From: Lentisphaerota bacterium
GTDB lineage: Bacteria; Verrucomicrobiota; Lentisphaeria; Oligosphaerales; JABHEG01
Assembly: GCA_018676675.1 (NCBI GenBank)
Contig: JABHEG010000133.1
Coordinates: forward strand, 47,986-111,985
Direction of reading: 5' to 3'
Length of the DNA stretch: 64,000 bases
The notes below the pieces were generated by a model. That model made no database searches. It was not told the DNA's origin and saw only the letters and a list, made by a program, of their open reading frames with translations. The number at the start of each line of letters is the position of its first letter. The first letter of the stretch is position 1. This document shows, piece by piece, positions 1 to 7,089 of the stretch. The position numbers and the translations under genes were made by a program.

Positions 1-2770
1 CCTCGAGCAGCGTGACTGCGAAGGGCACCCCCACCGGCTCGGAAACGACAGGCAGCTTGATCCGCAGCGTCTGGCGTCTGAGTTCGGCCGGTTTGAACCT
101 CAGAGTTCTCCGGCCCAGACGCTTTCCGGCAAGGCTCCACTCCAGCGTGAGCCTTGCCCTTCTCGGCAGGTCATGGTGCAGGTTGACGTGTCGGACAACC
201 GTGCGCCCGCTGAAGAACTGCGCGTCCTCTTCCTTGAGGACGATCGCCTGCGGCGGGATATCAGTCCTCAGATCCCCGTAGGTGTCGGTGAGCGCGAACT
301 CCGCATCGCGCAGCCCGTTGCCGAGGAAGCGTACAGCATCGCCCCAGCCCTGGCGCCAGAACGCGCCGCCCTGGAATGGACGATCGCCGAGGAGAATGGA
401 GCACCCCCAGGGCCGATTGATATTGGCCGGCCAGTACGCTTCCCCGACGGTCAGCGGCTTCTCGCCCATAGTCACATCACCCATTGAATACTTGAACACG
501 GTCTTGCCGTCGAGAGGGGGCCACCACGCCTGGTTCGGCATGGCTGGGCTCCGTGCCAGCTCAAGGGGGTAGTGAAGAGCGTGGTAGTTCCACTTGCCCA
601 TAAGGTCGCCGTCCGCTTCCCATTCCACCGGCCGCTTCATCGGGTCGGTCTGCGTCATCTCCTCGCAGACGCGCACTTGCCAGCGGTTGGCCATCGTGCG
701 CACGGCCTCGCCCTGGTACGCCCATCCCCACATGTTCTCGTTGCCTGCACTCCAGAAAAGCACGGACGCGTGGTTCTTGTAGGCGTTGACCATCGCACAC
801 TCCGACTCAATGGCCGTCTCCCACCACGTCTTGCTGAAGCTGAACTTCTGCTGGCAGACGTGGCCGTTCTCGATTTTGAGCACCAGTCCGGTCTCATCTG
901 CCATCTCACACACCTCGCGGGCCCCCACATGGTTGTGTGTCCGCGAGACCTGCGTGGCATAGCGGTTCATGCACAGCGTTTGCCAGTTCCAGATCGATTC
1001 AAAGCGTTTCGCAGGCTCCCAGTCCTTGCGTCGGCTGATGCCCGTGGCGCCGCGTCCCCACTGGCTGCGGAACTTCCAACGAACGCCGTTCAGCAGGAAA
1101 GACGTCCCGTCGACCACGATGTCCCGAAAGCCGAAGCGCTGGATGTGACGTTCAGGGCGGCCGTCGATGGTCGTTTCAAGGACGTAGAGATGAGCGTTCC
1201 CCGGCCACCACAGCGTCGGGTTTCGCCAGCGCTTTGAGCATGCGAACTCCGCAACGCCGTTGGCGGGGATGCTCACACGCCTTGGGGCGAGTTCAAGTGC
1301 TTCCCTGCCACCATCCAAGACGCGTGGGCGCACTATGGCCTCCACAGGTGCAGGGCTGGAGTTGCGGAGTCTGTAGCGCAACTCAAGGCGCTTCCCCTTC
1401 ACCTGGGTGACCACGTCTACGTCTTCGACGCGTACGGTTGGCCGTGTCTCGAGCCAAACAGGTCCCCGGATGCCCAGATTCGCTCGCATCGTGTACCCCG
1501 CCGGGCTGTCCATGTGGTCCTTGAAGATGATTTTCTCCCCCGCGGCCAGGCGCTCCTGGTTCTTGGATGAGTAAGCAATCCAGTCGCGCACGGCGACCTC
1601 AAGCGTGTTTGGGGCGTCCAGCCAGAGCGCATCGGTGACATCCAGTTCGAACGGTTCCGAACCGTATACGCGGAACCCAACCTGCTTGCCGTTGAGGACC
1701 ACGCGCGTTTCGCAGAGCGTGTGGTCAAAGAACAAGACGTACCGTTCCCCACGCAGGAACTCCGGTGCTTCGAACGTCTTGCGGAACCAGGCGCAGTGTC
1801 CTTTCTTGTTCGAGAGCTCTTTGGGGACGTCCGTCGGCGCCCAGGTTGCGTCGGCGGGGGGTGTTTCGCCGGTGTCCGGGCCGGGGAACTGGTGTATCTG
1901 CCACTGGCCATTGAGCCCGAGGCGACGCCGCGGGCCGTTGCGGACATCGCGCACGCGGAACCGTGCAAGGCGGATCGCTTCGCAGTCGTCCGATGCGGAT
2001 AGCTGAACCGTCAACACGTCCCGTGCGGTCTGACTCCCGGCGAACTCGAACGGGACAGACAGCTCTCCAAGCGCAGGTACGGCTACAGTTCGGGCAACGT
2101 TCAGCAGCGCGCGTCGTTCATAGTCGCGTGCCTCCGCGGTGACATGAACGTCACGTGTTGCCACGCCCGGGTTGTAGAGTGTCAGGGCTTCACGCACAAG
2201 GGTAGCCGTGTCGGCTTGCTCAGACCACGCGGCCCGGATCCAGTCCTTCTGCGGGGGAACGGTCGGCCTTTGCGGCAGGTCGATGGTGAGGCCCGCCGGC
2301 GCTTCGCCGGGCGTATAAAGCTGCAGCTCCCCGAGCACGACCCACTGGCGGAATGTGGCGTAGACGGCGCGGAGAGTGTCGCCCGGGGCCAGCGTGACGT
2401 CTGCCCGACTTCGCAGCTCGCCCCAGTAATGCCCGTTGGGGCCGCGTTCAGGTTCCGTGTAGCTGCCCCAGGGGACGGGTGTGTCGTTGACGAAGAGCTT
2501 CACGGATCCGGTCGTGAACTCGTTAAGCATGTACGTACTGGGAATCACACCCCACGTTCTCAAACCGACTCGGAACGTCCCCGCATCCAGTCCGGTCCAG
2601 CGCAGTTGGTCGTACTTCGAGCGGTTTCCCCGTACGCGAATGCCATCGTACCCCTTGCCGAACGCGTCGTGCACGATTTCGGGCTCAGTGATTTCGCCAT
2701 TGCGGATCAGGATTGGTTCCGCTGCCTGAAGCCCAAGCCCCACGAATGCGATGAGATTGAGGAGTCGCAT
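1..2770 (-). CDS. Glycoside hydrolase family 2 (beta-galactosidase-like), secreted, 3' end outside window
   Basis: The minus-strand frame is open from an ATG at 2770 to the window edge, giving about 923 residues with no stop, so the C-terminus is missing. A short hydrophobic leader (MRLLNLIAFVGLGLQAAEP) suggests export. A jelly-roll-like N-terminal part (about 20-170) is followed by a GH2 sugar-binding domain, an Ig-like domain and a TIM barrel. In the barrel WSAGNENMW places the acid/base at Glu678, and VGEAYW offers Glu777 as a likely nucleophile. GH2 enzymes are retaining exo-glycosidases (beta-galactosidase, beta-glucuronidase, beta-mannosidase); the substrate cannot be read here. The extra N-terminal domain makes it longer than a typical bacterial GH2. 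No operon partner is visible, because the next gene is divergent. Confidence 0.92.
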   Translation of the reverse strand, partial: MRLLNLIAFVGLGLQAAEPILIRNGEITEPEIVHDAFGKGYDGIRVRGNRSKYDQLRWTGLDAGTFRVGLRTWGVIPSTYMLNEFTTGSVKLFVNDTPVPWGSYTEPERGPNGHYWGELRSRADVTLAPGDTLRAVYATFRQWVVLGELQLYTPGEAPAGLTIDLPQRPTVPPQKDWIRAAWSEQADTATLVREALTLYNPGVATRDVHVTAEARDYERRALLNVARTVAVPALGELSVPFEFAGSQTARDVLTVQLSASDDCEAIRLARFRVRDVRNGPRRRLGLNGQWQIHQFPGPDTGETPPADATWAPTDVPKELSNKKGHCAWFRKTFEAPEFLRGERYVLFFDHTLCETRVVLNGKQVGFRVYGSEPFELDVTDALWLDAPNTLEVAVRDWIAYSSKNQERLAAGEKIIFKDHMDSPAGYTMRANLGIRGPVWLETRPTVRVEDVDVVTQVKGKRLELRYRLRNSSPAPVEAIVRPRVLDGGREALELAPRRVSIPANGVAEFACSKRWRNPTLWWPGNAHLYVLETTIDGRPERHIQRFGFRDIVVDGTSFLLNGVRWKFRSQWGRGATGISRRKDWEPAKRFESIWNWQTLCMNRYATQVSRTHNHVGAREVCEMADETGLVLKIENGHVCQQKFSFSKTWWETAIESECAMVNAYKNHASVLFWSAGNENMWGWAYQGEAVRTMANRWQVRVCEEMTQTDPMKRPVEWEADGDLMGKWNYHALHYPLELARSPAMPNQAWWPPLDGKTVFKYSMGDVTMGEKPLTVGEAYWPANINRPWGCSILLGDRPFQGGAFWRQGWGDAVRFLGNGLRDAEFALTDTYGDLRTDIPPQAIVLKEEDAQFFSGRTVVRHVNLHHDLPRRARLTLEWSLAGKRLGRRTLRFKPAELRRQTLRIKLPVVSEPVGVPFAVTLLE

Positions 2771-3123
2771 GGTCAGTGTTCCTCTTTGGTCCGCGGGCTG
2801 TGCTTGCCCCTGTTCCGTGCCCTTCGCTCTCGATCCGTGCCGTACATTACACGTGTTCCTGTGGATCACCCGTAGGAAAGGAGAGGTGTCTGCCGGCCAT
2901 ATCTGGGCGATGCGCTTGCTGCGGACCTGCCGGACAGCCCGACGCTCAGGACCGGCAGTCTCGGCGTGGACTGAGTTGTGCCTGGATCGCGAAGGTGCGG
3001 ATTCGGGAGGCGGCATTTGTTTCCCAGGTGCAGGGCGCTATCTTGCCGATCATCCAAGGTGAGGGGGACGGAGTCTCCCTTCAGGTCACCCCCCCAGTCG
3101 GGCATGTCAAAGGAACTCAACAG
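2771..3123. other. Intergenic region between divergent genes
   Basis: About 350 bp separate the GH2 start from the lipoprotein start and must hold both promoters. I see no convincing gene. An AAAGGA sequence about nine bases before 3124 is a reasonable ribosome binding site for the lipoprotein. A longer open frame runs through this region into the lipoprotein gene, but its translation before residue 117 lacks any signal-peptide or domain character. Confidence 0.5.
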
Positions 3124-3861
3124 ATGATCAGACGCATTCTCTCATCGGTGTCTATGGCAACCCTCGTCGCTTTGCTTGTGGGGTGCGCTGCAAAGGACCC
3201 GGGGAAAGAGACGGCCAGGTATGAGAAGGCCCTCGCACAGGCCAATTCCGCGGTGGCCGTCAATCAGCCATTTTCGGCACCATTGAAGGCGGTGATCGCG
3301 AAGGCCCAGGCTGCGAAGGAGAAGGCCCAGGCGATCACAGATGCTAAAGAAAAGGCGGGGGCCATCCGCGATGCCTCACAGATGCTCTCAGGTGGACTCT
3401 TCGCCCAGATCGAGGCACTGAAGAAGGACATTCAGGCGGTGAAGAGCCTCTCGGTCAAGCTCACGAGCGTGGGGACGGATCTGACCGATCTGGCGACGTC
3501 CGGGCAAATGGGGCAGCTGGCAGCGGAGGCCATCGCTGCGGCTGAGGCCGTGCTGCAGACGGGCGCAGCCACGCCCGACGCCGCCGCCGCCCTGCTGAAG
3601 GACGCCGCGACACGGATCAGGGCTACGAAGAGCCAACTGGAAAAGCTCATCAACGCGACGAAGGCGAAGCAACCGGGCGTAACCGGGGGCGCCCGGCAGA
3701 CCGTTCCCCCCAAGGTCCCGACCTCGACCGGCACAGCCGTCGCCCCGCGCTTGCCACCCAAGCCCCCTGCCGCTGCTGCCGAATGGAAATGCGCCTACTG
3801 CGGCGGCAAGAGCAAGTCGACTGTCACCAAGTGTGCCGGCTGCGGCGCTGCCAAGAAGTAG
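3124..3861 (+). CDS. Lipoprotein with alanine/lysine-rich helical body and C-terminal zinc ribbon
   Basis: A 245-residue protein. The ATG at 3124 was chosen because it is preceded by AAAGGA and begins a lipoprotein signal: MIRR, a hydrophobic stretch and the lipobox LVGC. The body (about 30-190) is rich in Ala, Lys and Glu and looks helical, possibly a coiled coil. A Pro/Thr-rich linker follows. The last 25 residues carry C223-x2-C226-x10-C237-x2-C240, the spacing of a rubredoxin-like or RanBP2-like zinc ribbon. A lipid-anchored protein ending in an intact cysteine ribbon is unusual because the ribbon would sit outside the cytoplasm. I do not recognise the family. It is divergent from the GH2 gene and has no close downstream partner. 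Confidence 0.85.
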   Translation: MIRRILSSVSMATLVALLVGCAAKDPGKETARYEKALAQANSAVAVNQPFSAPLKAVIAKAQAAKEKAQAITDAKEKAGAIRDASQMLSGGLFAQIEALKKDIQAVKSLSVKLTSVGTDLTDLATSGQMGQLAAEAIAAAEAVLQTGAATPDAAAALLKDAATRIRATKSQLEKLINATKAKQPGVTGGARQTVPPKVPTSTGTAVAPRLPPKPPAAAAEWKCAYCGGKSKSTVTKCAGCGAAKK

Positions 3862-4263
3862 AGCCAGCGGCGGCGGTCGGGAGTTTCCGGCCGCCATCAC
3901 TAGCGAAGAATGCCACTGAGATAGGGGCTTTCGGACGCCGTGTATCAGTGCCGGAGGAACGCAATTCCGGCAAGGCCTACGTTGCTAACTACGAACGAGT
4001 TTCGTCACCAAAGAGACAGCGTTTGTAGTGAGGTACGTAGTGAAACGGTGTGCCCTTTCGGGCGGTCGTGGGCAAGGGGAACGCCGCGATGCCGCCCCGC
4101 TTCGTAGCTGACCACAGACACTGAGGGAACGGGTCAGGAGAATCAGCCCGCCTTGGCAGCGGCGTAGGCGGCCTCCGTCACGTCGGTGTCTTGCCTGCTA
4201 ACAGCCCATCCCCTGCTCATCCTCCTATTCTGTGCTTCCCGACGTCCCGCGGGATTTAGCTTG
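3862..4263. other. Intergenic region containing a REP-like palindromic element
   Basis: About 400 bp between convergent genes. The central 100 bp (3951-4053) is a dispersed palindromic repeat listed separately. The rest holds no frame with coding character. I see no classical terminator with a T-run for either gene. Confidence 0.6.
3951..4053 (-). repeat. REP-like palindromic element, copy A
   Basis: The reverse complement of this stretch aligns without large gaps to 43203-43311. Shared blocks include TTCGTAGTTAGC, ACGTAGGCCTTGCCGGA and GGTGAC. By eye identity is roughly 75-80 percent. The element is itself an imperfect palindrome: a CTACGTACCTCACTAC arm faces a GTAGTTAGCAACGTAG arm. A half copy lies at 52229-52273. 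Confidence 0.8.
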
Positions 4264-4815
4264 TCAGCTACGACCCGGAGCGGAAGGGGATAATGGTCTT
4301 ACCTTGATGCCCTCAGCGTCGCACCGAAGTCGGTAGAGCATCTGGACGAATGCGTGCTCGTTTGAGTCATCAAACGTTTCCAGACGGCGTTTCCCGAATC
4401 GTTTGTCGAGGGTGGCGAAGCCGCGGATGATCGGGTTACTGGACTTGATGGCGTTCTCGATGGACAGGTTGAGCAAGTCAAAGAGCGCTTTGTTCACATC
4501 CCACATGGCGAACACCCCGTCTCCATGGACGTTGTCCTTTGCCTCATCCCAGGCATCCGCATAGCCGGCGCGCTGCTCAGGATCGGTGAAATCTGAACAC
4601 CCGGCCTCGGCGCGAAGGCGCTCCGCTTCGCGCCAATGGGCGACCATGTAGGACAGGGATCCCATACTCCACGCCTGCACGCCATCCACGGTTATCCACG
4701 CTTCACCTTCTGAATCATGGCTGCCGCGGTATCGCGTGTTCCATACTTTGACGCGTCCCTTCAGTGAGGCAGCGAAGCTCGATTCAACCCGCTTCTTTAG
4801 TTGGCTCCATCTCAT
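4264..4815 (-). CDS. SF0329-type protein of unknown function
   Basis: A 183-residue protein beginning MRWSQLKKRVE, with no signal peptide or membrane segment, so probably cytoplasmic. From memory the opening MRWSxLKKR, a central WITVDG, the segments DPEQ and FDLLNLSIENAI, NPIIRGFA and an LDKRFGKRRL motif match the family labelled SF0329. That family is widespread but not functionally characterised. Length fits the family. It is probably transcribed alone or with the downstream-lying archaemetzincin gene on the same strand, 116 bp away. The family name rests on recall and could be checked by a profile search. Confidence 0.8.
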   Translation of the reverse strand: MRWSQLKKRVESSFAASLKGRVKVWNTRYRGSHDSEGEAWITVDGVQAWSMGSLSYMVAHWREAERLRAEAGCSDFTDPEQRAGYADAWDEAKDNVHGDGVFAMWDVNKALFDLLNLSIENAIKSSNPIIRGFATLDKRFGKRRLETFDDSNEHAFVQMLYRLRCDAEGIKVRPLSPSAPGRS

Positions 4816-4931
4816 CCGGACTGCTTCTTCCTTTCAGCCGTCGGTTCGTGTTCGGTGGGATGACGGATGTCGGTCGGCATGCTTCCGGTTTGGTCGCTCT
4901 GCCATCCCTGCCGGTAACTCAGGAACACGCC

Positions 4932-5840
4932 TCACCGTTCGAGCTTCCGGATGGATGTCTCGAAGAACACCCGTTCCTCCTCGAAGCCGTTTGTCCTGCA
5001 GAACTCCGCGAGCCGTCTGTATCGTGTGACGGGGTCCGTTCGGGTAGCCCAGCACACTTTGGCAGTACACTCGGGGCAGAGGTACACGGGCTGTCGATCG
5101 GATTCTTCTCGGTGGTTGCTCCCGCACATGCAGCATTCGTAAGCTGTGCAGTGGTACATGGAGAACATGTGGCTGGTCTCGTGCACGGCGGTCTTGATTG
5201 TGCGCATGAGGCACAGATTGTAGCTTTCTTTGCTCCTTTCCGGATCACCGTTTCGGTAGATGGACCAGACTCCGACGCGTTCACGGATGGAAGCCTGGCC
5301 AAACACGAAGTTCCACCCTTTGCCCGGCCAGAGATCTGACGCGGTTAGAGCGAGCATGGCCGCAGCGTCCTTTGGTAGCCTTGGTTTGAGGACCCTGTCG
5401 AGGACATAGGTAGTCAGTATTTGCTTGTCTCCCCATGTCGGGTGGACACGCCGGGCGGCAGGGGGGATAGCCGAGAGGGGGATGGGGGCGTTCGTCTTCA
5501 CCTTCAGGCTGAAGTAGTGCTCCATGTACTCGGCCGTCAGGTTCACTATTCTCCGCTGAGTTTTCGAGAACGTCCCGATCGGTTGGATGTAGAGGGTCGT
5601 GCGTTTCCCCCGTGGCGTGATCGGCCGGCTTTTCACGTACTGTTTGAACGTCTGCCCAGGCTCATCGTGATGCGCTAACCAGTCGCCCGGGCCTGGCTTG
5701 CTGATCTTCTGATGTAACGGGCGTAACGTCTCAACGGCACGCTTGAGCCGCACGGCTCTGCTCATCCCCTTCTGAGGCGACTCGGCCATGGTGGCACCGC
5801 CGGCCACAAGTAATGTCATTGCTGCCGCGAACCGTCTCAT
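4932..5840 (-). CDS. Secreted archaemetzincin-like metallopeptidase (M54)
   Basis: A 302-residue protein with an apparent signal peptide (MRRFAAAMTLLVAGGATMA). The zinc motif reads HETSHMFSMYHC: His220, Glu221, His224 and His230 followed by Cys231. Cysteines then appear in the archaemetzincin pattern, Cys236/237/239 and an LCPEC pair at 255 and 258, expected to bind a second zinc. The upstream segment DLWPGKGWNFVFGQA also fits the family. The usual Gly of HExxHxxGxxHC is Ser227 here. Most prokaryotic archaemetzincins are shorter and intracellular, so the leader and roughly 100 extra N-terminal residues are notable. It is divergent from the Gfo/Idh gene. Confidence 0.87.
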   Translation of the reverse strand: MRRFAAAMTLLVAGGATMAESPQKGMSRAVRLKRAVETLRPLHQKISKPGPGDWLAHHDEPGQTFKQYVKSRPITPRGKRTTLYIQPIGTFSKTQRRIVNLTAEYMEHYFSLKVKTNAPIPLSAIPPAARRVHPTWGDKQILTTYVLDRVLKPRLPKDAAAMLALTASDLWPGKGWNFVFGQASIRERVGVWSIYRNGDPERSKESYNLCLMRTIKTAVHETSHMFSMYHCTAYECCMCGSNHREESDRQPVYLCPECTAKVCWATRTDPVTRYRRLAEFCRTNGFEEERVFFETSIRKLER

Positions 5841-6033
5841 ATATCGACCTTGGTGTACGCCCGGGATTCAGGGGGTGTCGGAACGCCCTGTCAGTCTGTG
5901 CGGAACGCCGTCACCTCGTTCCATCCCGCATCTGTGTCTCTGCAACTTTGGGGCGACACCTTTACTGTCCGCCCCCTTGGCCTACAGTTCCGCTAACATG
6001 CTCTCACGTCCGCGGAAGACCAATTCCGTCATG

Positions 6034-6039
6034 AGGAGG
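6034..6039 (+). promoter_or_regulatory. Strong Shine-Dalgarno AGGAGG deciding the Gfo/Idh start
   Basis: AGGAGG lies nine bases before the ATG at 6049. It overlaps an alternative in-frame ATG at 6031, which has no such site of its own. The 6049 start is therefore preferred, and the longer frame back to 5788 is not translated. Confidence 0.75.
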
Positions 6040-6048
6040 ATTCTGTCC

Positions 6049-7089
6049 ATGGCTGAGACACTGCGCGTGGCGTTGGCGGGAGCCGGCAAGGCCGGGAGCC
6101 TGTTGGCGCGAGCATTCCATCATCACCCTCGGGCCGCTGTCACCCGGATCTGTTCAGGCAGCGATGCCAGTGCACGGGTGTTGGCTGGGGAGCTTGGGGT
6201 GCATGATTTTGGGAGCATGTACAGCGACGTTGCGGCGGACCCTGCTGTCGATGCGGTTGTTGTGGCTTCCCCAAACGCCTTTCACTGCGAGCAGACCGTG
6301 TCCGCACTTCGGGCCGGAAAGCATGTGTACTGCGAGAAGCCGATGGCAAATTCGGTTGCCGAAGCCGAGACGATGCTTGCGGCGGCGAGCGAGTCGGGAC
6401 GCACGCTGATGCTCGGGTTCACGGAGCGCTTCAACCAACCTGTCCTCGAGGCAAAGTCGAGGATCGAACAGGGCGAAATCGGCCAACCGGTTATGCTCCT
6501 GGCCCGAAGGTGTCACCCGAAGTTCATTGTGCGTGGGCGGAGTTGGCTCAATGATCGGGAGACGGGGGGGGTAATCAACTATGTAGGGACTCACAATCTG
6601 GATCTGGTGTGCTGGTTGCTGGATAGCCAGCCTGAGCGAATATACGCAGAGACGGGTCGGTTGGTGCTTCCTCCTGAGCAGGAATTCACAGATTCGGCGG
6701 TTATGACACTCCGGTTCCGCAACGGAGCCATCGCGACACTCTACGAGAGCTTCGGTTATCCGGATCCGTACCCCGCGGGTTGTGACCGCAGTCTGGAAAT
6801 TCTGGGGACAAAAGGGGCTATGACCATCGACCTGATGCGGCAGCCGCTGAGTGTGTTCAGCCCGACCGGGACCTCGGTTGGCGATGCTGTGACATGGCCT
6901 TGGTCAGCCGGGCCGCCCGAGGGGGCTGTAGCTGCGATTGTCGACCACTTCGTCGAGGCCGTTCTCGACTCGAAGCCGGTCCTGACCTCAGGGGCTGCGG
7001 GGATGCAGGCCATGGTACTGGCCACCGCTGCCAGCCGCGCCGGTGCCACGGGTGAGGTGCAAGTCCTTGGGGGAAGGAGAGGCCCGTGA
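6049..7089 (+). CDS. Gfo/Idh/MocA family oxidoreductase
   Basis: A 346-residue NAD(P)-dependent dehydrogenase of the Gfo/Idh/MocA family. The Rossmann motif GAGKAG lies at residues 11-16, the family EKP motif in YCEKPMA at 96-98, and a GGVINYVGTHNLD segment near 173-185 supplies the usual catalytic His. Length is normal and no export signal is present. Family members oxidise or reduce sugars, inositols and sugar acids; the substrate is not evident. Its stop overlaps the GTG start of the M14/toroid gene (GTGA), so the two are translationally coupled and probably act in one pathway, for example on a sugar released from a glycopeptide (inference). Confidence 0.93.
   Translation: MAETLRVALAGAGKAGSLLARAFHHHPRAAVTRICSGSDASARVLAGELGVHDFGSMYSDVAADPAVDAVVVASPNAFHCEQTVSALRAGKHVYCEKPMANSVAEAETMLAAASESGRTLMLGFTERFNQPVLEAKSRIEQGEIGQPVMLLARRCHPKFIVRGRSWLNDRETGGVINYVGTHNLDLVCWLLDSQPERIYAETGRLVLPPEQEFTDSAVMTLRFRNGAIATLYESFGYPDPYPAGCDRSLEILGTKGAMTIDLMRQPLSVFSPTGTSVGDAVTWPWSAGPPEGAVAAIVDHFVEAVLDSKPVLTSGAAGMQAMVLATAASRAGATGEVQVLGGRRGP

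Noticed and set aside
2776..3123. N-terminal extension of the lipoprotein frame
   Set aside because: No ribosome binding site or domain in the extension, and it would bury the lipoprotein signal that begins at 3124.
4371..4380. AAACGTTT core resembling the LacI-type operator
   Set aside because: Lies inside the SF0329 coding region without a promoter or the flanking TAC/GTA bases; one chance occurrence is expected in 64 kb.
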